From contig JACBKR010001245.1 of NCBI GenBank assembly GCA_014218235.1, positions 744,001 through 808,000 of the forward strand: a stretch of DNA of 64,000 bases, read 5' to 3'. A model generated the notes under the pieces. That model did no database searches. It saw only the letters and a list, made by a program, of their open reading frames with translations, and was not told the origin of the DNA. Below are positions 1 through 10,852 of the stretch, piece after piece. Made by a program: the position numbers and the translations under genes. The DNA is from Colocasia esculenta (lineage: Eukaryota; Streptophyta; Magnoliopsida; Alismatales; Araceae). The stretch's first letter is position 1, and each line of letters starts with the position of its first letter.

Positions 1-1652
1 GTGAAGCAATCCCCCTAATTTTAAGTGAGCATTAACTTCTATGGTATCAGTCTATTCTACCCATGAGAGGGGATAATTAGACAACTCCAAAAACAGAGGG
101 ATAGAGAAAAAAAGATGTGAAATTGAGATTACTTAAATTCATGGTTAACTTATATATGAATAGACAGAATAAGTTATCCCGAAAATAAGGAGGCCCCTAA
201 TAAGTTTTATTACCCATCTTAGTTAAAGATAGGACCAATGAGGTAAGTAGTGCTTAAAGCACAGCAAGGCATCTATTAATCTACCTTTGAACAATTGAAC
301 ATCTTAAAGCTAGAATCAATTATATATTAGGTGTTTGTACACTTGATTAGGCTGTTGAAGTCTATTTATGTAGTTGCAATTGTGATACATGATTGGGATT
401 CTGGGAATGACTTTCCTTGGCTGGCCTTTTTTGTCCTTTGAAATTAAGAGGGAGATCCCTTCCTGCATGTAGATTCTAAGAATTAATTATGGCAATAGAT
501 GAGCATGAAAGGTATTTCTTAGATATTATCTCCCTGTAATTTTTGGAAGTTTTGATTAGTGACTTCTTTAGTCACATTCTGCTTAGTGCATCTTTCAAGA
601 GTTAATGTGCTCCAGTCTTATGATAGATCTAGGAGAACATTCATAAAGATTCCATTTTCATATGTCTCTCAAACATTTCAAATGATATTTTTATCCTTCA
701 AATGCTTCACATAATTGGCCACACCCCAGGGTCATCAACATTGCAATTTCATTCCCACTCTCACCTATATTATTCTCCTTTAAACTTAATCTTTTCCTTT
801 TCTATTTTTTCCCCTCTTAGCTCAGTTCTTTTCCCCCTCATTATTATACTCCTTACACCAAAAGCCACACCTCTTGAGTGCTAGATGGGTGGTTCATTAA
901 AATTTTCTGCTATACTTGGGTTGGTTTTAGACTTCTTCAAGTGATATTTATAGCAAGGTTTGCTAGATCGGTGAATCGGATTGGACTCGATTATCTAAAT
1001 ATTGGTGTAAATCGAAGTATACTGATTTAATTTGTATCTAAATTTTAATAATAAGAAATAAAAATAAAGAAGAAAATCTTACTAGACCTACCATGTCTGA
1101 GACCATACTGCTATAGTATGTGTTTGCCTTTCCTATAATCTGACGCCTAGAAGTATATATGTTCTCTGGGCTACTCTATTTTCAATTATAATCTACCTAA
1201 TTTCAAATTGAAACTACATGTATCCTGTGGAGGGACTTTTCAAAGACATCATGGCAAATGTTAACCTGTCACTACTGTTCTTCACCATCCTATTCTAAGT
1301 TAGAAAAAGAAGAAGATAAATTAAGAACTTTGATCTCACAATACTTTTGTCCATTACTTTGTTAGAAAGGAAATTCACACCTATCTTAATGCCCTGAACA
1401 CGTGACTTGGATTCTAGTCCAAGCATAAAATTAAAGACTGTTTCATCCCCACTAATTTCTTCCTCCTGATCCCTGCAATATTGTCCTTCCAATTAGGAGG
1501 CAGAACCATAATGCTGTCACTATTATCAACCTATCACCATCGCACATTAAGCCTCTTCTCTCTCTTTCTCTATATCTATTTAGTACAGGAGATATTTTCT
1601 TTATTTGTTGAAGAGTAAAATTCTTCTTTCACCAAATCTATTAGTGACATTA
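1..1652. other. Non-coding, AT-rich, no gene recognised
   Basis: Only short chance ORFs are present and none has a recognisable domain. A piece near 965-985 (GGTGAATCGGATTGGA) resembles the foldback repeat at 2403-2468, so a fragment of the same repeat family probably lies here. Confidence 0.5.
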
Positions 1653-1660
1653 GAGAATAT

Positions 1661-2060
1661 TAGGGCTGCAACGGGTCGGATTCGGAACTGAAAACACAGA
1701 TTCTGATTCCGATTTCGATTCCGATAACCAAAATATAGTTTCGATTCTGATTCCAATAAAATTAGAATGGTTAATTTCGATTCCGTTCCGATTTCGATAA
1801 TATTATCGGAACCGAAATTCTGATAAGTTAAGATGCTTACTATGGTTTTACCTTTTGAGTTTATGGATAATTTATCGGATAACCGATAATGATTCCGATT
1901 CCGACTATTTTTTTTATTCCAATTCTGATTCTGATAACTTATCGAAATATCCGATATCGATTTTGATAAGCTATCGGTATCAATTTTTTATTTCGAAACC
2001 GATAATTTTTTTCGAAATCGAGTCAAAATATCGATATATCGGGTTCCGTTTGTAGTCCTA
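1661..2060. mobile_element. hAT-type MITE (400 bp) with 8-bp TSD
   Basis: Seen directly: the element starts TAGGGCTGCAACGG and ends CCGTTTGTAGTCCTA, an imperfect terminal inverted repeat. It is flanked by the identical 8-mer GAGAATAT at 1653-1660 and 2061-2068. The interior is low complexity, rich in GATTCCGAT/ATCGGAAT words. An 8-bp duplication and TAGGG ends are the hallmark of the hAT superfamily. There is no transposase, so it is non-autonomous. Confidence 0.85.
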
Positions 2061-2402
2061 GAGAATATTTTGTCGTGCCTTATTCAATTAGCATAATGGA
2101 GCCTCGTATAATAGCAAGGACGGGTCATCAATGAGCGAAACGGGAAGATAATCAACTAAAAGAAGGAAAATATGATGAACAGGATTTCATTATGAAAGAG
2201 TAGTGCTTAGGATGTTTAATGATATGAACAATTCCATCTTCTCATTCAGTTTGGACCTTCAAACTTGCATGATTTGAAAAATGCCTAATAGAACGAATCT
2301 AGCAATCCGAGGGGATATTAGACCAAGGTTGAGAGTACCGGTCCAATAGGCTAGAACATATTTTTTTCTTCTTTTTAAATTTTTATTATTAAATTTAAAT
2401 GT

Positions 2403-2468
2403 GAATCGGATTGAACTGATATGGTACCCTTTAGTTAGTACCATATATGAAGCTCTCTAATCCGATTC
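2403..2468. repeat. Foldback (nested hairpin) repeat
   Basis: GTGAATCGGATT near 2403 pairs with AATCCGATTCAC near 2458. Inside it ATATGGTAC pairs with GTACCATAT, giving a two-step hairpin. It is probably the remnant of a small MITE. Related sequence is near 965. Confidence 0.5.
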
Positions 2469-2499
2469 ACCAATCCAACCCGTACCATATATTAGACGC

Positions 2500-3061
2500 T
2501 TACATATGAGATGGAGTACAATAACCATATATAATAAACTGTCTATATATAATCCAGTAACAAAATTGCCTTAAGTCATCATCATAAAGTTCCAAGTCAC
2601 ATGATATCAAAACAGGTGATAATTATAGTGGTTTTTCTTAGAACATGGATATCTCTTTGCTCTTGTTTTCTATGTCTACATTTAATCCTCACCTACCCGA
2701 AAAGTTTGTTTATTCTTAATTAGTGTTCAATTGTCAATAATCTCATAATACTGTAGCATGTTCTTAATTAGATGTACCTAACAAGTGAATCTATATATAC
2801 ATCTCATTCGCATAAGGAGACTTGGGTCACAATCATAAGCAAACAAAGTCACGTTCACTTGGCGTATTAACCGCAACCAGATGTCATATTCCTATCAAGC
2901 ATCTACTTATGGTTATGTCATGTGCATTAATGTAATATCTTTTCGTCGAAAACCCTGTCTTTGAGGCCACCGGGAATGAAGCTAGAGGGAGCGCAGTCGT
3001 CGGCATTATGAAAAGGAGGATCGGGGAGGGGGGATGCAAGGCCGGGAGGGGGGGGGGGGAG
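2500..3061. other. Non-coding, no gene recognised
   Basis: AT-rich spacer ending in a G homopolymer run (about 3049-3059) just before the next repeat. Short ORFs here look like chance. Confidence 0.5.
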
Positions 3062-3348
3062 TAGGGCTGTTCATAATACGGTTCAAACCGAAAAATCGAA
3101 CCGAACCGACCGGTTCGGTTCGGTTTCATGGGCCAAGTGGTTCGGTTCGGTTTCAGGGCAGAAAATCGTAATAAACCGAATATAGATATATAGTTATATA
3201 ATTAATAAAATTAAACAAAAAAGGGGTAGCACAGTGGAGGGCGCCGTCGTGCGCCCTCCACGCGCTGGGTGGTCGCAAGTTCGAAACTCGCAACCAAACC
3301 CCAAAACCCCTCTTTTTGCCAACTTTTCAAAAAAACCCCAAAAAATGT
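3062..3348 (+). mobile_element. hAT-like element with tRNA-like Pol III core (incomplete)
   Basis: It starts TAGGGCTGTTCATAATACGG, as the copies at 34929 and 37116 do. An arm rich in CGGTTCGGTT follows. The core at about 3224-3300 has an A-box-like TAGCACAGTGG (3227), then an 11-bp hairpin (GTGGAGGGCGC pairing with GCGCCCTCCAC) where an anticodon arm would be, then a B-box-like GCAAGTTCGAAACTCGC (3275-3291), then a TTTTT terminator near 3313. I found no matching right end or TSD, so the copy is truncated or disrupted by its neighbour. Confidence 0.55.
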
Positions 3349-3349
3349 C

Positions 3350-3531
3350 AAAAAATATCCCAAAAATGGTTAGAAGCTGCTAACATATATCTCATATATA
3401 TGTCAACGACTTTGTGTGACCGCTGACAAATATTAGTGGACGACTAATTTGTCAACAGTTTGTGAGCCGCTGACATATGATTATAATGTCATCGATTTTA
3501 AATCGCTGACATTTGTGATGTTTCTTTAGTG
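3350..3531. repeat. Possible end of a CACTA-like DNA transposon
   Basis: The stretch ends TTTCTTTAGTG, so the opposite strand starts CACTAAAGAAAC. It carries repeated GCTGACA and ATCGATTTTAAATCGCTGAC words like subterminal repeats. Only one end is visible, so the assignment is tentative. Confidence 0.3.
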
Positions 3532-3580
3532 TGAGTAATGTATATCTCACCATCCTCCAAATGCTCCTCATCTCTCTCGT

Positions 3581-3928
3581 TTGAGATGGCATTCAGGAAG
3601 GAGCTGGGTCCTAGTGCTGGAAATATTTATAATTTTTGCTCAAGATATTAATAAGGAATACTTGGATATAGACTCTTTCAGAGTTTATGGGCACAAATCC
3701 CTCCTCTCAATGCTGGAGGAAAGAAGACCTGTAACCTCTCCTAATGGAAAGCAGGTGTTCATACTACTGAACCATCAGTCAATTGATTGTTACAGAACTT
3801 GTTTGGCAAAATTTCTAAAATATATGTTCAGGTTATTTATAAATAATGGCTACTCCCCTGCCTTTGCAATCTACCAGTATATCCCTAAGATCCTCAAAAA
3901 GCAGCCTGAAGTCCCTCCACTTTGCTAA
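3581..3928 (+). other. Unrecognised 115-codon ORF
   Basis: An open frame starting MRWHSGRSWVL and ending KKQPEVPPLC. I recognise no domain. Its middle (IDSFRVYGHKSLLSMLEERR) looks more protein-like than random, so it could be an exon remnant of a gene or transposon. It has no obvious promoter and lies beside a probable transposon end. A real gene is unlikely. Confidence 0.15.
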
Positions 3929-4499
3929 CCACTTTATCTATGGATATTCCTGAACAAAACATTGGATAGCCCCTACCTTAATTACTTTAAAAATGGGTAG
4001 GGCTGAGTTAGATTTCAAGAGCAAAAATGTTTATTGCAAGATTGTTCTTATAATAAGACTGATTTCATTAGTCCAGAAGACTTGATAGGTGCTCACTTTT
4101 GATATTTATCAAATAATGAGATTGCTTTCCAAATAGTTTTTTAGGAAGTTATCCTTCCTTGGTCTCATCATACAATTCTATGTACTGCTGAAAACTTGAA
4201 GATTTAAATTTTGCTTTACATGCATTTTAGGAGGGGAAATGCTCATTGCTCTTTCAGGAGAGGTTGTGAAGGTTGCCTTCTTGTGCTGAAAACCTGTTAC
4301 AATCCAACTCTTTCACCGAACGAACGGTGCTGCTCTCACACTCTCCATCTTTATCGACCCAAAAGACATCGTTTGGGTCAGCTTTTAAAAAATCTAAAAT
4401 TTACAAAATCAACTATTTCTGCAAAAGTCGTGGGGATAGAAAATTTGGGCATGGTCGAACGTGTTTTTTGATGTCGTAAATCTTTTACATCATCGCCTA
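3929..4499. other. Non-coding, no gene recognised
   Basis: Short overlapping ORFs at about 4211-4479 have no recognisable content. I see no repeat boundaries. Confidence 0.4.
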
Positions 4500-4562
4500 A
4501 GGGTGTTCAAAAATCAATCCAAATCGAAAAATTGAACCGAACCGACCGATTCGTAAATATTA
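4499..4562. repeat. Degenerate arm of the CGGTT-rich hAT-like family
   Basis: TAAGGGTGTTCAAAAATC followed by GAACCGAACCGACCG resembles the left arm of the elements at 3062, 34929 and 37116. Neither the right arm nor a TSD was found. Confidence 0.4.
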
Positions 4563-4859
4563 CCGTTTGTATCATAATTTTACAGGCAAAAATCTATGTC
4601 GCCCGCAATTTCAAACGATTAAAAGAAAGAGAGGATATGATATTGGATGTACAACCCGACCCGACCCGAATCGACCACTGGCGCAGAGCCAAAACCCGAG
4701 ACTTCCCCAGTTCCGCTGTCGCAGGACTGGGGACAAGATCTTGAGAAGAGAACGAGAAAGTTGAATCCGAGACGCCTCTTCCAATGATAAACCGCCACGT
4801 GGCATTGGGCACGAGACCGTCGCCGTGGCGTCTTCCCATTGGCTTGGCTCAAGAAAGAT

Positions 4860-5290
4860 CTCTTCGGTCTCCTCCCCCCCCCCCCCCTCCCGCGAGCCCA
4901 GCCGAGGTCCGCTCCGCCGGCCGCGTCTTTAATTCCTCGAAGTTGCAGCACAGACAACAATGGAGGACCGCGGGAGTTTAGAGAGAGAAAGAGAGAGGGA
5001 GACAGAGCAGTGGAAGAGAGAGAGAGGCAACCCTCGAACGTGGAGACGTACAGGGAGAAAGACCAGCAAGCGGAGAGACTGTAGAGTCTAGAGAGAGGAA
5101 GAGAGAGCCGAGGCTTTTAAACCAGAGAGAGAGATAGAAAGAGAGAGAGGCTTTCAAAGCGCGGGGCTCTTAAATTCTTGTCGGTTACAGCTGCCAATTC
5201 TCTCTCTCTCCCCTCCCCCCACAAATCTTTTTGGTATAAATCCTCTTCTCTCTCTCTCTTCTCTCTCTCTCTCTGCGTAGTGCAAACCAC
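4860..5290 (+). promoter_or_regulatory. Candidate promoter of the HD-Zip IV gene, GA/CT-rich
   Basis: A C-homopolymer run (4873-4887) is followed by long GAGA tracts (about 4980-5150) and then CTCT tracts (about 5200-5275). TATAAA occurs at 5235-5240, with a CT-rich possible start region just downstream. GA/CT tracts and a TATA element near the start site are common in plant core promoters. The link to the downstream gene rests on position alone. Confidence 0.35.
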
Positions 5291-5909
5291 TGTGGTTGTC
5301 CCCCTTGGGAGCAGGGGAGGAGGGAGCGTGAGGGAGGTTTGCCACCACGATTCATACCGGCATCGCCGGGACGCGCCCGGAGGTTTCCCGTTTCGGCGGG
5401 CATGCCGTCGACTGTTCCTCCACCCCCCTCCCGTCGTACCCCTCAAAGAACTGCAGTAGCGTAATGAGCATTTAGAACGGGAAGAGAGAGAGAGAGAGGA
5501 AGGGGTGGCATTTATTTGAGGAGAGAAGGTTGGAGAGGAAAGGGTGGAGATGCCATTTTAACTCCCCGTCTCTGCCCAGTGAGCCACCACCACCTCAGCA
5601 TCGAACAATAACGGCGGAAGTTGCTGCCTTTGCTGGCGTTGGTGCCGTGTCCCCTCTGGGTCTTGATGGGGGCAGCTGGTGGCGTCTGAGCAGGGGCCGC
5701 TGAAGGGCTACGCTACCGCCGCCGCCGCCGCCGCCGCCTTCTCCAAATGGATGGGCGCCGTTGATGATGCCGAGCGGCTGGTGTGGTGGAAGCAGCTGGA
5801 GATGTCGCTGTAGCGCCTACGCCGGTGGTGGTTCTGGAAGTTGCCGTTGTTGCTATTGTTGTTGCTGCGGTGGTGGTGGTCGGAGAACTAGCCTTTCTCG
5901 GTGGCAGCC
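5275..5909 (+). other. Probable long 5' leader of the HD-Zip IV gene
   Basis: GC-rich, repeat-bearing sequence directly before the start codon, including a (CCG)n run near 5714-5737. Two 7-of-8 matches to the reverse of the L1 box TAAATGYA occur here (AGCATTTA at 5467-5474, GGCATTTA at 5507-5514). Overlapping ORFs of up to about 144 codons look like low-complexity artefacts. A 5' UTR intron is possible but cannot be proved from sequence. Confidence 0.35.
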
Positions 5910-6021
5910 ATGGATTCCGGCGAAGACCCGGATGCTACCGAGGCGCAGAGGAAGAAGCGGTACCACCGCCATACCCCCAGGCAGATTCAAACACTCGAAT
6001 CGTATGCTCTTTGCACACACA

Positions 6022-6065
<44 letters not shown>

Positions 6066-8000
6066 ATGTGTGTTCTCAGATTCAAGTTGGAAAAAAATAG
6101 AGAAAAAAATCTTCCCTTTTTCTCTCGGAATTGAGCTTTCTTCCGCAGATTTCTGTATTATGAACCTAAGAATCTGGTTCCATGTGTGGCTTTGATGTCG
6201 ATATCGTACTCTTAATTGAGAAAAAAATGTCAGAATGTTTAAGGACTGCCCGCACCCGGACGAGAAGCAGAGGATGCATCTCAGCAGGGAGCTGGGTTTG
6301 GAGCCTCGCCAGATCAAATTCTGGTTCCAGAACAGGAGGACACAGATGAAGGTTACGTTTCCGTCCTCAATTCTTTCTCTTCTCCCTTCCCTGCTCCTCC
6401 CGGGACGCCTCCCCCCCGCCGTCTCCGTCCATGGATGAAGCCACTTGTTACAGTGGATATGCCTCTTCCCCCAGGCACAAACGGAGAGGTCCGACAACTG
6501 CTCGCTGCGAGCAGAGAACGACAGGATCCGCTGCGAGAACATCGCCGTGAGGGAGGCTCTGAGGAACGTCGTCTGCCCCACGTGCGGCGGCCCTCCGGCC
6601 AGCGAGGACTCCTACTTCGACGAGGAGAAGCTACGGATGGAGAACACCCGCTTGAAGGAGGAGGTAGGAAATCCAAGTACTCCGTTAGACTCCATGTTCG
6701 TTTCTTCACATGAACTCGTCCTTGCAATTTAGCCCCTCGGTGGGAAGAAAGATGCCCATGAATCCAAGAACTTGCAATCTAAAAGTTTAGCTCGTCTCCT
6801 TTATAGATACTGCCATGGAAAACCAGTACTTCAGATGCTAGCCCTGTTCATAGATCGAGTTTTTTTCCTTTTTTCCTCTCTTTTTGGAATCATTAATTCC
6901 TCTGGTACTAGCTATATCGGCACTGCACATTCCCCTTTCGCTGAAACTGCAGCTTGATAGAGTCTCCAGCATCGCCTCCAAGTACCTAGGAAGGCCCATC
7001 TCGCAGCTCCCTCGGGTCCAGCCGATCCCCATCTCCTCGCTCGACTTATCAGTTGGAGGCTATGGCGCCAGTCCCGCCCTCGGCCCTTCCCTGGACCTCG
7101 ACCTCCTCCCAGGGAGCTCGTCGTCCACGTCGATGCCGCCGTTGCCGTTCCCGGCGGGGGGCCTGTCCGAGGTGGAGCGGTCTCTCATGGCCGACGTTGC
7201 CGCCAGCGCAATGGGGGAGCTGATCAGGTTGGTTCAAACGGACGAGCCGCTGTGGACCAAGTCCGCGGGCGATGGCGGGGAGGTCCTCAACTTGGGCAGC
7301 TATGACAGGATCTTCCCCAGAGCAGGAAACCAGCTGAGGGATCCGGAGGTGCGCCCCGAGGCCTCGAGGGCCTCTTGCGTGGTGATGATGGGTGCCACCG
7401 CGTTGGTTGATATGTTCATGGATTCGGTGAGCTCTGCCTACTTGTGCTTGTTCCGGCAGTAGATAGCAGATAGAACAATGGGTACCCGGTGGCTTAATCT
7501 GAGAAGTTATACTGATTAAACTGGTCGTCTCCTCTCCATCCGTGTTGCAGTGCAAGTGGATGGAGTTGTTCCCCACGATCATCGCGAGGGCGAGGACGAT
7601 CGAAGTCCTCTCCACCGGAATGGGAGGAAGAAGCGGGTCTTTGCTATTGGTATTAACCTGTCATATCCTGATCACATCTGGAGATTGTTATCCTTGCAGG
7701 TTCTGCACCGGGGCTTTCCTTCTTCTATTCTCTGACTGTGGCAAGCTTCGCATGCAGATGTACGAGGAGCTGCAAGTCCTCTCGCCGCTGGTCTCCACCC
7801 GGGATTTCCTGTTCCTGCGCTACTGCCAACAAATTGAGCAGGACTTATGGGCCATAGCGGACGTTTCTGTGGACATGTCCAGAGCAAACCAGTTTGGGGC
7901 TTCTTCCCGGTCGAGGCGGCTCCCTTCTGGTTGCTTGATCCAGGGCATGTGCAATGGGTACTCCAAGGTGAAAACCTCCACACCAGCTGCATGCCATATA

Positions 8001-8034
<34 letters not shown>

Positions 8035-10020
8035 TGTGCCGGGAATCCATGTCTTGTGATCCCCAGTTGACGTAAAGGGGCGGTCTTTTGCTTGGATGTG
8101 GTGGAGCAGGTCACTTGGGTGGAGCACATGGAGATTGAGGAGAAGACCCCGGTCCACCGGATGTACAGGAGCCTCGTGATGAAGGGAACAGCATTTGGGG
8201 CTCAACGGTGGCTGGCCACACTGGAGAGGATGTGCGAGAGATTCTCATGTCTAATGGCGCATGGGGGTTCTACCAGAGATCTTGGAGGTACTGGTCTGAT
8301 CTGTTCATGATCTCACTACGACGACGTCCGTGTTCTCATACAGATTTTGTAAACGCCACTGCTTTAACTTTGTTGCTTCAATGGTTGCCCACATATGTAC
8401 ATAGCATCGGCCGTTCTCTCGGCCGATGGGAAGGCCAGCATGATGAAGCTCGCCCAGAGGATGGTGAACAACTTCTGCGGCAGCATCTGCGCGTCGAATG
8501 GCCACCGGTGGACGACGCTCTCGGGGCCGAACGACGTCGGCGTGCGGGTCACCGTGCACAAGAACATAGACCCCGGGCAACCCAACGGCGTGGTGCTCAG
8601 CGCCGCCACCTCCATCCGCCTCCCCGTGTCCCCCGAGAGCGTCTTCGGCTTCCTCAGGAACGAGCAGACCCGATCCCAGGTGACCAGTTCGAGGCCCCTG
8701 ATCCATTTGTTTGCTTTCCCACTTGTTGCACTTGGAATATTATTGGCTGCTCGCAGCGGATGTTCCCAAATCAGGCCATGCCGGTAACCACTTCCCGGGT
8801 CCATGTGTTCTTCTTCCCTTTTGACAGTGGGATGTCCTCTCTAATGGCAATTCAGTGCAAGAGGTTGCACACATTTCCAATGGCCAGCACCCCGGAACTG
8901 CATCTCTCTTCTTCGGGTAAGTTCCGAAACTGGGCATCTGTTCTCTTGTCTTCTCCATGGATGTTTGCTCCTACCTCCTCTGGGAGATTCCCACAGCTGC
9001 GTCATAATTGCTGGTCTTTTCTTCTTCTCCATGGATTGGGTTGGTGGGTTTTCTGCCTCTTGCTGAGTACATGGCATCCCATGTCTTAACTTCTGCACAC
9101 TTATGAGCCTGCATGCTTACCAGCTCTTCTTTGCCCCCAACAACTTCACAAATTTTGTTTTCTTATCCCCTTGCTAATTACTACTGTGATGTCATAAATT
9201 TCGCCTCAGTGCACTCCTTTTTCTCACTTGTCCTCTTTTCTGCATCTAGACTTTGATGAAAGAGCAGGCACTCTTCTTTTTTTTCTGCATCCTTTGGTTT
9301 GCTCATGAATGTTTTGCTCCTACCGCTTCTGAGAGATTCCCAGTGTCTTAATTGCTGGTTTTCTTCTCTTCCATGGGCTGGGGTAGGTGTGTGTCTTTGC
9401 CCTCTGTAAGTAACTATTTAGACTGAATGAGGCAGAGTGTGGATAGAGCATGGGAACCCATGTCTTAATTTCTGCGCACTTAATGGTCCTGCATGCTTAC
9501 CAGCTCTCTCCTTTATTTCAAAAACTTCATAAATTTGTTTCTGATCTCCTTTTTTGCGGCCTTTTTTTCTTGCATATATCTACCATATCTGATGAACGAG
9601 CAGGCACTCAATGCCAGCCAGAACGGCATGCTGATACTGCAGGAGAGCTGCACGGACGCGTCCGGGTCCCTCGTCGTCTACGGCCCCGTCGACCTTCCCG
9701 CCATCAACATCGTCATGAGCGGGGAGGACCCCTCCTACATACCGCTGCTGCCGTCGGGCTTCACCATCATCCCAGACGAGGCGCCCAGCACCACCGCCGC
9801 CGCCGCCGCCGCCGCCACCATGGGAGCGGCCGGCGCCTCCACCAGCTCCTCAAACAACCCGGCCGGCAGCAAGGGGTCCCTGGTCACGGTGGCGTTCCAG
9901 ATCCTTGTGAGCAGCCTGCCGTCCGCCAGGCTGAACCTGGAATCCGTGGCGACGGTGAACAACCTCATCAGCACCACCGTGCAGCAAATAAAGGCTGCCT
10001 TTAATTGCTCCAGTATGTGA
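5910..10020 (+). CDS. HDG11/ROC8-like: Class IV homeodomain-leucine zipper (HD-Zip IV) START transcription factor; one-base lesion in exon 9
   Basis: Ten coding exons fit GT-AG splicing: 5910-6001, 6234-6351, 6475-6663, 6953-7426, 7551-7649, 7758-7967, 8110-8287, 8405-8679, 8828-8916, 9604-10020. The ATG at 5910 follows an in-frame stop at 5889. Domains in order: homeodomain (RKKRYHRHTPRQ, then RQIKFWFQNRRTQMK); the zipper-loop-zipper of class IV with its CPTCGGPP loop; START lipid-binding domain (from about exon 4, LNLGSYDRIFP, to exon 7, RMCERF); and the HD-SAD region ending NNLISTTVQQIKAAF. Expected length is about 713 residues, close to the family's ~720. The short N-terminus and SQNGMLILQESCTDASGS favour the HDG11/HDG12/ROC8 group. 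These nuclear factors bind L1-box DNA and control epidermal and trichome fate. Exon 9 is 89 bp where 90 keeps frame: one base is missing at the HPGN codons (about 8893-8899). Either the allele is dead or the base is an assembly error, since all other exons are intact. Confidence 0.93.
6025..6060 (+). repeat. (CT)n microsatellite in intron 1
   Basis: About 18 uninterrupted CT units directly after CACACACA, within intron 1 (6002-6233) of the HD-Zip IV gene. Confidence 0.95.
8003..8032 (+). repeat. (AT)n microsatellite in intron 6
   Basis: About 15 AT units in the 142-bp intron between exons 6 and 7 (7968-8109) of the HD-Zip IV gene. Confidence 0.95.
8945..9610 (+). repeat. Diverged tandem duplication inside intron 9
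   Basis: Two copies about 340-350 bp apart. GGATGTTTGCTCCTACC near 8959 matches GAATGTTTTGCTCCTACC near 9307. CCTGCATGCTTACCAGCTCT recurs near 9109 and 9489. GATGAAAGAGCAGGCACTC near 9256 matches GATGAACGAGCAGGCACTC near 9591. The second copy spans the real acceptor of exon 10, so the first copy preserves a decoy acceptor (GAGCAG, then GCACTC). Confidence 0.8.
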
Positions 10021-10695
10021 GCTGCCGCTGCTGGCGGGGATGGGGGGACTCCACTACTCCAGTCCAGCGCTCCTCTCCAGAGCTTAAACTAGGACAACCA
10101 GATGGACCCAGAGAGAGCTGTTGCCGATTGTGGGCATGCATTGAAGTGGAGGGACTTAAATTCTGGGTTCTGTTTTTGTGGTTGGCGTTGAATGCCCTCA
10201 TCAAGTGCTCGAGCTGGGGGGCTGCAGCTGCAACTAGCTGCTGCTGCTGCTGGGATACGCTGAAGAAATTAGCCTCCAACCCCAATGCTTCTTCCCCATG
10301 CAGGTCTCTACCAGATCCCTTTGGGTGTGTGGGAAGGAGTCTTTACGTTTGGGAAGCCTTTAAAGTGGGAGTCAAGAACGCACCATAGCTGTCTCCTCCT
10401 CCTTGCTGTCCTCTCCTCTCACCACTCCTGCTGCCACCACCACTATCACCATCACCATTCACCACCCATTGGCCTGTCTTAAATTCTTCCTCCCATCCCT
10501 TCCATCCCAGTGCATCCAATCTCCATTAACTTCTACCATGCACCCATCACCCCATTCCCAGTCTTCTGTTGATAGACAGCAGGGCCTGATGGTTCGGGTA
10601 TTGACTTCCTGACTTCATGGACACTTTCTTTATGGGAGAAAAGAAAGAGGCTTCGCATTCCAGAAGTCTAGCAAGACTACTTCATTTTTTTCATA
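10021..10695 (+). other. 3' flank and probable 3' UTR of the HD-Zip IV gene
   Basis: GC-richer sequence up to about 10620, then an abrupt change to AT-rich DNA. A clear polyadenylation signal is not obvious. It contains a short CTG run near 10238-10250 and a CCATCAC-rich stretch near 10435-10460. The ORFs here look like chance. Confidence 0.4.
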
Positions 10696-10852
10696 GGAAA
10701 ATAGTTTGACGACACTTATATTTGATACATATATTTGACATGATCAATCACACGGCACAAACTTTAAAATATCACATGATATTTTGAAATTTGCGTCATA
10801 AAAATACTGTCAAATACATGTGTTACAGTATTGTGTCACTAAATTATTTTTC
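10696..10852. mobile_element. Probable small MITE (about 157 bp)
   Basis: The left end GGAAAATAGTTTGACGACAC is an imperfect inverted match (about 15 of 20) to the right end GTGTCACTAAATTATTTTTC. The interior also folds back (ATATCACATGATAT). No convincing TSD was found. Confidence 0.4.

Noticed and set aside
5853..6581. 242-codon minus-strand ORF over HD-Zip exons 1-3
   Set aside because: It is the reverse of the coding exons and the (CT)n tract. The plus-strand homeodomain is unambiguous.
7049..7615. 188-codon minus-strand ORF
   Set aside because: Shadow of HD-Zip exon 4, caused by high GC.
8208..9089. 293-codon plus-strand ORF
   Set aside because: It reads through exons 7-9 and introns in the wrong frame; the START-domain frame explains the region.
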